A stretch of DNA of 64,000 nucleotides, from positions 62,001 through 126,000 of the forward strand of contig PNKZ01000012.1 in assembly GCA_013822735.1 (NCBI GenBank). Reading direction: 5' to 3'. How positions within the stretch are numbered: the first letter of the stretch is position 1; each line of letters begins with the position of its first letter. Positions 53,218 to 61,900 of this stretch are shown here, piece by piece. Both the position numbers and the translations under genes were made by a program. Below the pieces are notes generated by a model. That model had not been told where the DNA came from. It did not search any database and saw nothing but the letters and a program-made list of their open reading frames with translations. The stretch is from Pirellula sp. (GTDB lineage: Bacteria; Planctomycetota; Planctomycetia; Pirellulales; PNKZ01).

Positions 53218-54876
53218 CTACTTCGCCGGCTCGCCGTGCGATTGTTCGGCGGCACGCGCCGCCTTGAGCTGCTGAAGCGTCTCTTCCATGATCGTCGTCG
53301 GCACGAAGCTCGGCGGGAACGAACGGGGAGGAAACTCCTGAAACGTTGCGACGAACTTGCCCACTTCGTCCATCGCGCCGTAAACGTTGCCGACGTGGTT
53401 CAAGATCCAATCCCAATAGGTATTGGAGGTGATATCGGCCCGTTCGAACGGATCTTGATACAGGTTGTAAATCTTCGCGAGTCGCAGCTTTGTGAACGGC
53501 TCGGCCCACACTTGCAGCGTCCCCGGCGCGCGTTGCTCGGCATAAACGTACTTGTAGTCTCCTTGCCGAAACGCCACGAGCAGGCCGTCGTCGTCGGCGT
53601 AGAAGAACTTGTCGCGGGCACTCTTCACGCCGCGCTCGTTCGATACGCCGCCGCTCACGGCCCTAAGAAATGCGGATTGATCGTAGCCGTCGAGGTGCAC
53701 CTTGTAGGTCCGGCCGTTCGCCTCGTAGCCCTGCTTGCACTTGCCGACGATATCCGGCTCGCCGGCGAAAGCGCAGAGCGTGGGAATCCAATCGTTGTGG
53801 CTCATCAACTCGTTCGTCACGGTGCGGGCTTTAATGACGCCCGGATAGCGGACCAAGCAGGGAGCGCGGAAGGCCCCTTCCCAGTTGGTGTTCTTCTCGG
53901 AACGGAAGTGGGTCATCGCGCCGTCGGGCCAGGAGTTCATGTGCGGGCCGTTGTCGCTGGTGTAGACGACGATCGTATTCTCGGCGATGCCCAGGTCGTC
54001 GAGCGACTTCAGAATCTCGCCGATGGTCTCGTCGTGCTCGATCATGCCGTCGATGTATTCGCTGTCGCCGTGCCGGTAGCGGCCGCGATGCTCGGCGCGG
54101 ACGTGCGTACGAAGATGCATGCGGGTGCTGTTGAACCAGCAGAAGAACGGCTTGCCGGCCTTATGCTGCCGCTGCATAAAGTCGATCGCGGCGGCCGAGG
54201 TCTCGTCGTCGATCGTTTCCATCCGCTTCTTCGTGAGCGCGCCGGTGTCTTCAATGGTTTGCTTACCGATTTTGCCGAAGCGCGGATCGACGGTCTCGTC
54301 GTCGACGTCGGTCGCTTTGCACTTCAGCACGCCGCGCGGGCCGAACTTCGCGAGGTAGGCCGGATCTTTCGGGTAGTCGGGAAGCTCGGGCTCTTCCTCG
54401 GCATTGAGGTGGTAGAGGTTGCCGAAGAACTCGTCGAAGCCGTTGACCGTGGGAAGCGACGGATTGCGATCGCCGACGTGGTTCTTGCCGAATTGGCCGG
54501 TAGCGTAACCGAGGCTCTTGAGAAGGCCGCCGATCGAAGGGTCGAGTTGGCTCATGCCCATCGGCGCTCCGGGGAAGCCGACCTTCGTGAGCCCGGTGCG
54601 AATGCCGTGTTGTCCGGTGAGAAACGCGGCGCGACCGGCGGTGCACGACTGCTCGGCGTAGTAGTGCAGGAAGCGAACCCCTTCGTTGGCGAGGCGATCG
54701 ATGTTGGGAGTGGTGTAGCCCATCAAGCCGTCGCTATAGGCGCTGATGTTTGTGACGCCGATGTCGTCGCCGAAGATCACGAGGATGTTCGGCTTGTCGG
54801 CAGCTTGAGCGGAGCAGGCCGAGCCGATGAGAATCGCGGCGATCAGCGACAACAGGTAGCAAGAGGTGCGATTCAT
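53218..54876 (-). CDS. Arylsulfatase-family sulfatase
   Basis: 552 residues with a signal peptide (YLLSLIAAILIGSACSAQAA). Metal site GDDIG (36-40) is followed by the formylglycine motif C78-T-A-G-R with AAFLTG after it. This is the C-T-A-G-R variant rather than C-x-P-S-R, which is found in a large bacterial arylsulfatase subgroup. FGKNHVGDR supplies the active-site Lys/His, TRMHLRTH and VVYTSDNGPHMN the later metal ligands and Asn. Maturation requires a formylglycine-generating enzyme (not in the window). It presumably desulfates an organic or polysaccharide sulfate outside the cytoplasm. It is last of three minus-strand genes with the Gly-rich and NTF2-like genes. Confidence 0.9.
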   Translation of the reverse strand: MNRTSCYLLSLIAAILIGSACSAQAADKPNILVIFGDDIGVTNISAYSDGLMGYTTPNIDRLANEGVRFLHYYAEQSCTAGRAAFLTGQHGIRTGLTKVGFPGAPMGMSQLDPSIGGLLKSLGYATGQFGKNHVGDRNPSLPTVNGFDEFFGNLYHLNAEEEPELPDYPKDPAYLAKFGPRGVLKCKATDVDDETVDPRFGKIGKQTIEDTGALTKKRMETIDDETSAAAIDFMQRQHKAGKPFFCWFNSTRMHLRTHVRAEHRGRYRHGDSEYIDGMIEHDETIGEILKSLDDLGIAENTIVVYTSDNGPHMNSWPDGAMTHFRSEKNTNWEGAFRAPCLVRYPGVIKARTVTNELMSHNDWIPTLCAFAGEPDIVGKCKQGYEANGRTYKVHLDGYDQSAFLRAVSGGVSNERGVKSARDKFFYADDDGLLVAFRQGDYKYVYAEQRAPGTLQVWAEPFTKLRLAKIYNLYQDPFERADITSNTYWDWILNHVGNVYGAMDEVGKFVATFQEFPPRSFPPSFVPTTIMEETLQQLKAARAAEQSHGEPAK

Positions 54877-54951
54877 GGGGTGCTCCTGAACTTCGCGGAA
54901 ACGATTAAAGCGGACGAGCCATCGCGATTAGCGACGGAGTTGCCCGCGGCA

Positions 54952-57144
54952 CTACTTGTGAAACGTCAACTGATCCGTTTGGCCGGTCGGCGAGAAGACG
55001 AGCGTCTGGTCGTCGGTGAGCTGGATCGTGCTGAGCATCGTGCCGCCCGAGTTGGGCTGCATCACGAGGTTGTTGCCGCGCACGACGTAAGCGCCGGTGA
55101 CGCTTTGCGGCTTATCGCCGCGCGAGAACGACCACGTAAAAGCGTCGTCCTTGTCGAGCGTGAGCGTGAATTGGCCGCCGTCTTGGTCGGCTTTCCACGT
55201 TCCTTCCAGTTTCTCCAGCGGATAGGCGGGCTTATCGAGATCGGTCGGCGCGGCGGCTACCGGAGCCGAAGCGGGGTCGGGTTGCGGTCCGTACATCTTG
55301 AGCAAGTCGACCGAGAGTTGATCCTTGGGTTGAATCTCGATCACTTGCTTCCACATTTCGACGGCCGCGTCTTTGTGGTCGGCGGTGAGGTATTGATAGG
55401 CCAAGAGAAAGCGTTCGTCGGCCGACGACGGATCGGCCGAGGCGGCGGCCTCGAGCCTGCGGAGCTGCGCCGTGTAAACCGCTTCGCTGGAATAAAGACT
55501 GACCATGGTCGTCCAATCCCAACCGGGTCCGGCGGCGAGCACGGCATGAATCGTGGCGGCCGATTCACGATAGCGCCCCAGCGCAAAGAGGCACAAGCTA
55601 CGGAACTCGTTGATCGCCGCATCGCGCGGAGCAGTCTTCAAGCATTGATCGGTAAGCTGCAACGCTTGCTCGAACTGGTCGCTCTTAAACGCGGCGCGCG
55701 CTTGATCGAATGTTTGCGTCAGCGGATCGGAAGCCGGATCGACGGCGGCATTGTCGGCGGATTCGTACGCCGGGTCGCCGGTGATCGGTTGGTCGTACGA
55801 GGCGACCGGTTGGTTGTCGACGTAGACCGGCTGATTGTCGTAGTAGGGGTTGTAGTAGCTATCGACGCCGAACGTGTAGGCCACGGCGTTAAGCCCCCAC
55901 ATCGTCGCCCCGAACGCCATCGCGACGGGATACTGATTCCACAAATAATCCCAACGACCGTTGCCCCAGCCGGGACCGTAGCCGTTGTACCAACCGCCCC
56001 ACGAGCGCGACCAATAACCGGCGGGTCCGGCGGCGTGAGCCCAACCTACAGCGCCGTTCGGGCCGATCGCACCGCCGTGTCCCCAGACGTTGCCGTTGGG
56101 TCCCCAAGCGGTCGTGCGTCCGTACGCGCCGTTCGGACCGATGCCGGTCGAGTGTCCCCAGTGGCCGCCGTTGGGGCCGTTGACGCCCGTGTGGCCCCAA
56201 TAACCATTGGGTCCCCAGAAGCCGATGTGATTGATGTCGCCGCCGTTGGGACCGGTCCAAGAGTGCCAATCGCCGTCGCCCCAATTCTTCTGCAGGCTAT
56301 CGAATTGGCCGGCGAGGTCGTCGTGGCGCTGCGGAACGGAATCAGCGGAGAACCGCGTCCCTGCGCCTCCGGCACCGAGTCGATCGGCCGCGCCGCCGTT
56401 GATGCGTTCTCCGGCGCCGCCGGCTCCGAGGCGATTGGCCGCGGCACCTGCGGCCGGACGCGCGCCGCCGCCGCCAAGGCCGGGGAGAGTTGCGGTGTTG
56501 GCACCAGGGCGAAAGTTACCGGCGCCATCGGGATTGATGCGATCTCCGGCACCGGGACGATTTGCCGCGCCGGGAAGCTGCGCAGGACGGCCCGCTCCGG
56601 AAAGGCCCCCGGGTTGAAAGTCACGCGTGATCGCGCCTCCCTCGCCGATCTGCGGGCGACCACCAAGATCGAGTCCGCCTCCCTCGCCAGGCATGTGAAC
56701 CACTCCGGCACCATTGCCGAAGCCGCCGCGATCGCCCAGGCCTGCTCCACCGCCGAAGCTGTCGCCGCCACGGAAGCCGCCGTCACTGAAGCCACCTGCG
56801 CCACCGAAGCCGTCGCCGCCGATCGAAGGTCGATCGGGCATAGAAGGACGAAAGCCGCCGCCGGAGAGTCCGCCACCGCCGAAGTTGCCGCCTCCTCCGC
56901 CGCCGGGAAACCCACCACCGCCAAAGCCTCCGCCGCCGCCTGGGAATCCGCCACCACCGCCGCCGAAACCTCCGGAAGGCATGCGTGCTCCACCACCGCC
57001 GCCACCAAAACCTCCACCACCACCGCCGCCCATACCTCGACCGCCGCCGCCACCGCCGCCGAAGCCGCGGCTCCACAACGGTTCGACCAAGTAAGCCGAT
57101 ACGACGAGGCAACAGCCGAGTTTGAAAAGAATGGTGCGTTTCAT
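54952..57144 (-). CDS. Secreted Gly-rich / WGPNG-repeat / TPR-like protein
   Basis: 730 residues. A signal segment (LFKLGCCLVVSAYLVEPLWS) is followed by about 120 residues of (G)n-F/R/M low complexity, then a Gly/Ala/Arg region with repeated RLGAGGAGER-type units. Residues about 285-380 hold a WGPNG-type repeat of roughly 12 residues (WTGPNGGDINHIG, WGPNGYWGHTG, GIGPNGAYGRT and others). A short Tyr-rich link leads to a helical TPR-like part (FDQARAAFKSDQFEQALQLTDQCLKTAP, ADERFLLAYQYLTADHKDAAVEMWK). A C-terminal beta domain follows (LEGTWKADQDGGQFTLTLDKDDAFTWSF). The protein looks envelope-associated; no enzyme motif is seen. Confidence 0.75.
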   Translation of the reverse strand: MKRTILFKLGCCLVVSAYLVEPLWSRGFGGGGGGGRGMGGGGGGGFGGGGGGARMPSGGFGGGGGGFPGGGGGFGGGGFPGGGGGGNFGGGGLSGGGFRPSMPDRPSIGGDGFGGAGGFSDGGFRGGDSFGGGAGLGDRGGFGNGAGVVHMPGEGGGLDLGGRPQIGEGGAITRDFQPGGLSGAGRPAQLPGAANRPGAGDRINPDGAGNFRPGANTATLPGLGGGGARPAAGAAANRLGAGGAGERINGGAADRLGAGGAGTRFSADSVPQRHDDLAGQFDSLQKNWGDGDWHSWTGPNGGDINHIGFWGPNGYWGHTGVNGPNGGHWGHSTGIGPNGAYGRTTAWGPNGNVWGHGGAIGPNGAVGWAHAAGPAGYWSRSWGGWYNGYGPGWGNGRWDYLWNQYPVAMAFGATMWGLNAVAYTFGVDSYYNPYYDNQPVYVDNQPVASYDQPITGDPAYESADNAAVDPASDPLTQTFDQARAAFKSDQFEQALQLTDQCLKTAPRDAAINEFRSLCLFALGRYRESAATIHAVLAAGPGWDWTTMVSLYSSEAVYTAQLRRLEAAASADPSSADERFLLAYQYLTADHKDAAVEMWKQVIEIQPKDQLSVDLLKMYGPQPDPASAPVAAAPTDLDKPAYPLEKLEGTWKADQDGGQFTLTLDKDDAFTWSFSRGDKPQSVTGAYVVRGNNLVMQPNSGGTMLSTIQLTDDQTLVFSPTGQTDQLTFHK

Positions 57145-57240
57145 GGGTCGGGTCCTAAGCCAAATGGTTCGGCAATGAATGTGTTCGAGGAAGCACCGCG
57201 TGTAGCAAGCGCGGCCAGGGAAACCGACTGTTGCGCCGGA

Positions 57241-58170
57241 TTACTTCTTCGCGGCGGGCACGGTCGGTTGCGGCGGCTGACGCACGACGCGACTCGAGAT
57301 CGCGGGCAGACTTTCGTCGCCGACGATGCGCTGCTGTTGTGCAATCGTGAGCGTGTCGACGCCGTCGCGAACATACGTCAGCACCGACGAAACGCGTGTT
57401 CCGGCCGCATTGACGCCGTGCATCGGCACCGACCAAGAACCGTCGGCGCCGCGGGCCCACCAACCTTCGCCGGCTCCGCCGTCGGCGTCGAAGACCCAAG
57501 AGCGAAATTGTTTGCGCTCGGCATCCCAGCCTACGCGATGCGTACCGCTGCGCGACTTAGGATCGACGCCGCGCAAGGTAAAACGACTGACCAGCGCGTT
57601 GCCGTCTTCGGACCAGGTCCACTCCGTGTCGAGGCTGCGGCCGCCGGAATCTTCGCGCCATTTGCCGACCAGCCAGGCGAGTTCCTGGAGGCGATCGTGC
57701 GACGAAACCTCGGGCTCCGACAATTCACGCACGCTCGCGACGAGCCACGAGTCGTCCGACTGGTGAATGTGCAGGGCCGTGTATCTTGTGCGCGAGGCGA
57801 CTCCCTCGGCAGCCGCGGGTCGGAACGTCGACACGCCCTCTTCCACCACCACGCCCGCGGCGATCGGACGAATCGAAGTAACGGCGATGGTCATCGCGCC
57901 TTTCGGCGCTACGGCGAAGCGAGCGGCATACTCGGCCTCGATTGCTTTGCGACCGTGGAAGACGGTGCCGTCGGAATCGATGCATTCGGCTTCCGGCGTG
58001 AAGAGCAGGGCCAGCGCCGCGGCGTCGCGATCGGTGAACGCCTTCGCGAACAGTTCGGCCGATGCCGAAATTGCGGCTTGCAGTTGCTTCGCATCCGGTG
58101 GATCGGCTGCAACACCTGCGGTTGCGAAAAGAGATACGGCCGCGAATGCGGCGAGTCGTCGCCAGTTCAT
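57241..58170 (-). CDS. Exported NTF2/SnoaL-like (DUF4440/SgcJ-type) protein with a second lipocalin-like domain
   Basis: 309 residues; signal peptide MNWRRLAAFAAVSLFATAGVA. Residues 28-150 form an NTF2-like cone (AELFAKAFTDRDAAALALLFTPEAECIDSDGTVFHGRKAIEAEYAARF) of the TIGR02246/SgcJ type. Residues 160-300 (LQELAWLVGKWREDSGGRSLDTEWTW..RFTLRG) are a beta-rich domain like DUF1579. The same two-part layout recurs in secreted planctomycete proteins of unknown function. It is first in the minus-strand set that continues with the Gly-rich protein and the sulfatase. Confidence 0.75.
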   Translation of the reverse strand: MNWRRLAAFAAVSLFATAGVAADPPDAKQLQAAISASAELFAKAFTDRDAAALALLFTPEAECIDSDGTVFHGRKAIEAEYAARFAVAPKGAMTIAVTSIRPIAAGVVVEEGVSTFRPAAAEGVASRTRYTALHIHQSDDSWLVASVRELSEPEVSSHDRLQELAWLVGKWREDSGGRSLDTEWTWSEDGNALVSRFTLRGVDPKSRSGTHRVGWDAERKQFRSWVFDADGGAGEGWWARGADGSWSVPMHGVNAAGTRVSSVLTYVRDGVDTLTIAQQQRIVGDESLPAISSRVVRQPPQPTVPAAKK

Positions 58171-58385
58171 GGTGGAGGTGCTCGCAGAGAGTACGACGAA
58201 GGCGAAACAGCGCGGTTAATATAGCAACCCGCCGACGGCAATGCAGGGTGCACACGCATCATCAAATGAGAATGCAATGACGCGTTCACGTACCGCGCAA
58301 CGGCCGAGCGTTCCCCGGCATTGGAATCGACGGAAACTGTGTTCAAATCGCACTATCACTCATTTTAGAGGGCCTGCGTCGGCAC

Positions 58386-58735
58386 TCACTTCAGGTCGAC
58401 GGTGACTTCACGAATCTTGCCGTGCCCGTCGCGGCCATAGAGACCGAGCAACGAGATCGCGCCGTCGTTTCCTTCCTTGCCGATCTCGAGGTCGGCCGTG
58501 ATGGACAACGGCTTGTTCAGCACGTTCGCACTGCCGGCAGGCAACGCGGCTACGCCGGGATAATAAGTGAACGAGGTTCGCTTGCCGGCCAACGACGGCC
58601 GACCTTGTAGTTCGTCGTTCAGGCGTTCGATTTTGCGACCATCCAGCGGCAACACGGCGTTACGCGAGGCGTCGGCTTACCAAAGGTCCTGCATTTGGCG
58701 AGTTTCGCGGGATTCTCGGTTCGCCCTGACGTCTT
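58386..58735 (-). pseudogene. Decayed C-terminal fragment of an arylsulfatase
   Basis: The minus strand reads ENPAKLAK in one frame, shifts by one base at AAATG into MQDLW, meets a TAA at 58677-58679, then continues in frame as ADASRNAVLPLDGRKIERLNDE..RPSLAGKRTSFTYYPG and ends VTVDLK. NVLPLDxRxxxRL and TxFTYYPG are signature words of the sulfatase C-terminal region (M-Q-x-L-F..NVLPLDDR). The part after IGKEGND looks shortened. The rest of the gene is gone: only about 170 bases separate it from the next gene. A 1.6-kb intact sulfatase lies 3.5 kb away. Confidence 0.7.
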
Positions 58736-58907
58736 AATAACGGGGAGACTTGCTTCCCCCCCGACTGAAGCAGCAGAAGGCAGGCGGAATTCCGCTTCCG
58801 TTTTTTTTACCCATCGCTGGACATTGAAAACACGGAGGATAGTATGCGACGTACCCCCCGACCGCAGGTCATCCATTGCGGTACGCGACAATCTCTAGGT
58901 GTGCTTT

Positions 58908-61900
58908 ATGTTCGCGCGCGTCACAAAGAAGCTTCGGTCGTTGTTGAAATCAAATTCGTCTCCGGCTGCGAAGCAGAGACGGGATGCTTTCACCCAACTA
59001 AGTGTTGAAGCGCTGGAAACGCGCAACGCGCTGACGACTGTGTTGTACGTCGATTTCAGCGGCAGCTTCGGTGGTGGAACCCTCGGCCAACTGTCGTCGG
59101 CCGCGGTCGCTAACGGCCCCGATCTGACGAATGTCTTCGGCGCGGAGGCCGGCGGTCCGCTCACAACCGCGACGGAGTTTAGTCTCAACACGTTTTCCGG
59201 TAGCCGGTCAGACGTGATGGCCCTCGTGCGGCGATACTTTGAGCCCTTCGACGTGGCCGTCGTGGAGCTCGCCAATCCCACTCCGATCACAGTGAACGGT
59301 AGCACCGTCGTGCTCGGTCAAGCGTCCACACTCACTGACGTCCGCACCACGTTGCAGACATTCAATACCACGAACGCCAATACCTATGTGCTTGTCGGAA
59401 GAATGTCGATCGACGTCGACGGGCCGGCGCTCAACATAGTGCCGCCGTTCGATCCGGGAAGTTCGAACAATGCTACGGAATGGGTCGGATTCTCCGACAA
59501 CGTTGGTCGGGACACGCTGGTGTCGGGGAATGTGCAAGCGGATACGGGCATCGTTTTCCAAACGGACAATAGCAACACCTATACGATTGCAACCGCCATC
59601 GCCCGCGTGGCCGCGCGAAACTTTGGACTCGGCAACGCGTTTAGCAATGACCCGGGTGGAGAAGATCCCAACGAGCTGACGATCGACGACACGAAAACGA
59701 CGCCGATCTATCCGAACGTACCGGCAACCCCCAATCTCGAGTTGTATCGCTCGGAAATCATGTCGGACTTCGCGTTCGAGTCGAATGCCCAGCCGAAATA
59801 CAACGGCTCCGTCTTCTTCGGGCAGGTGGGACAGACGAGCTACGACGACCTAGCACGGGCCAACATCGTCGGCCTCAATCGCAACGTCATCTACATCAAC
59901 GGCACGGGGGCCCATGATCAGATAACCGTCAGTATTTCTGCAAGTTCGCCTACGCAGATTACATACCTTGTTACGGTATCGTCGTATCGAGACCCGATTG
60001 GTGACAGCGGGCCTTATCGCCTGGCAAACGAGGCGATATTCACCAACGTAACCCGAACTTTTAATACCGTAAACTATGCGAACCGCAATGTTCCCATTCT
60101 GATCGAAGGGGGTGCCGGAAGCGACCTCGTCATCCTCTCTCCGTCGCTCGCAAGCGGCAGCAATCTGAATGTGATGGTGCGCGGCATGCAAGGAGGAAGC
60201 TCCCGGCCTCCGTTCTCGAACATCGTGGAATACCCGCGACTCGATTTCGATCAGATCGAAATTCAGGCGAGCGCCATTTCCGCCACGTACGAACCGACCT
60301 ATGCCGCGCTCTATGCACAGCCTTCCAGTACGGTTTTCCCGAACGCCAATCCCGGCGGCCCCACCGACAGGGGTTTCACGGAAACCGACACGCGCGGAAC
60401 GGTCACGCTGCGCGACGTCCTCAACGCGCCGCTGCTGACGGTTCGCTTTCAAGAACTCGGCGGTATTTCCCGCGAGAATCCCAACGATCCGACAAGAACG
60501 GCGATCGTAGCGTTGACGGGAACGGTTCCCACGATCAACGTACAAACCGGGGCGACCGCGGACACGTTGACGCTCGATATCGGCACGTACGGGGGCACGA
60601 ACTACCAGCGAATCAGCGGTTCCGTGGGCGGCGCCGAAATCGCGCCGCTCTACAGTCGTCCGACGACGCTGCTCGGCATCAATTCGAACGGCCCGAATTC
60701 CGCCAACCCTCTTCTGTTCGATTCGGCTACCGATAACGACACGATTACGATTAACCAGTGGCTCACGGGCATCTCCGCGGTTGCCATTAATACCGGCAAC
60801 GGCAACGACATGATTCGCTTGGCCTCGACGGCGGCGTTTCAAGGTACTTCGATTACCAGTTTCTTTGCCAACGTCGGCAACGGCGACGACATTCTGTGGC
60901 TCGATCTATCCAATTTCCAATTGTCCAACGGAGCGAATATCAGCTTCGACGGGTCGGCCGGGAACGACGCCATTTTCGTGAGCAACGACGTCAACATGAC
61001 GTTGAGCGCCAACCGAGTTGCGCTGACGGCAACTCCGACGAACTTCGTAGATCTCACGAGCGTAGAGAATGCGGCGCTGACAGGCGGCAACTCTAATAAC
61101 AGCTATATCATCAATGGCTGGAACGGCACTACGGCTGCTATCAACGGATCAGGCGGCGTCGACAATCTTGATATCCAAGGCAGCAATAGCGGAGCGGTCT
61201 ATACGCCGTCGACCTCCCCTGCGAACGCCATATCGGGCACCATTTCTCTGCAGTCCGGCCTTACGATCAACTTCGGTGCGTTCGATGCCGGAAGCACCAT
61301 GACGATTCAAGGAGCGACGGTCGCAACGCTCCGCACGCTCGGCGGTAGCGACGTCCTCACCGTGCAAGCCGCCCCGACTGCGGGCCGCACACAAGTCGTC
61401 GGCTCTTCGTCCGGCGCCGCCATTGCGGCCTTGCAGTTCGTTAACAACACGTCGCTTACCGTTGATGCCGGAAACGGCGACTCATCGAGCGGCAACGACC
61501 TTATCGCCGTAGGTTCGGTGGTCGGCTCCGGCTTAACGTCCCTCGTCGTCTCCACCGGGGCGGGTTCCGATACCGTTTTGTTCAACACTGCGTTCACCGG
61601 TTCGACCCTCCAGAACGTCACGGTCAACGGCGGTACCGAAAACGATGCATTGAACCTTTCCCTCGACAACTATGCCTTGCCCGTCGTCGGCGGAGCTTTC
61701 ACCTATAACGGTGATCTCGGCTCCGACGTCATGAATATTTCCAACAACGTCCCTACCATGACGCTGACGACGGCGGCGGTCAGCAGTTCTAGCGGCGGCG
61801 TGCTGGCATACACCAGCGTTGAGAATGCCGCGCTATCCGGAGGCGCGGGCAACAACGCGTTCAACATCAACTCTTGGAGCGGCTCGACGATCGCCCTCAA

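Noticed and set aside
52678-58224. 1848-codon plus-strand open frame antisense to the sulfatase, Gly-rich and NTF2-like genes
   Set aside because: All three minus-strand genes have signal peptides, family motifs and normal lengths. The plus frame has Arg/Ala/Val-rich, domain-free sequence and crosses gene borders. It arises from high GC and codon-position bias.
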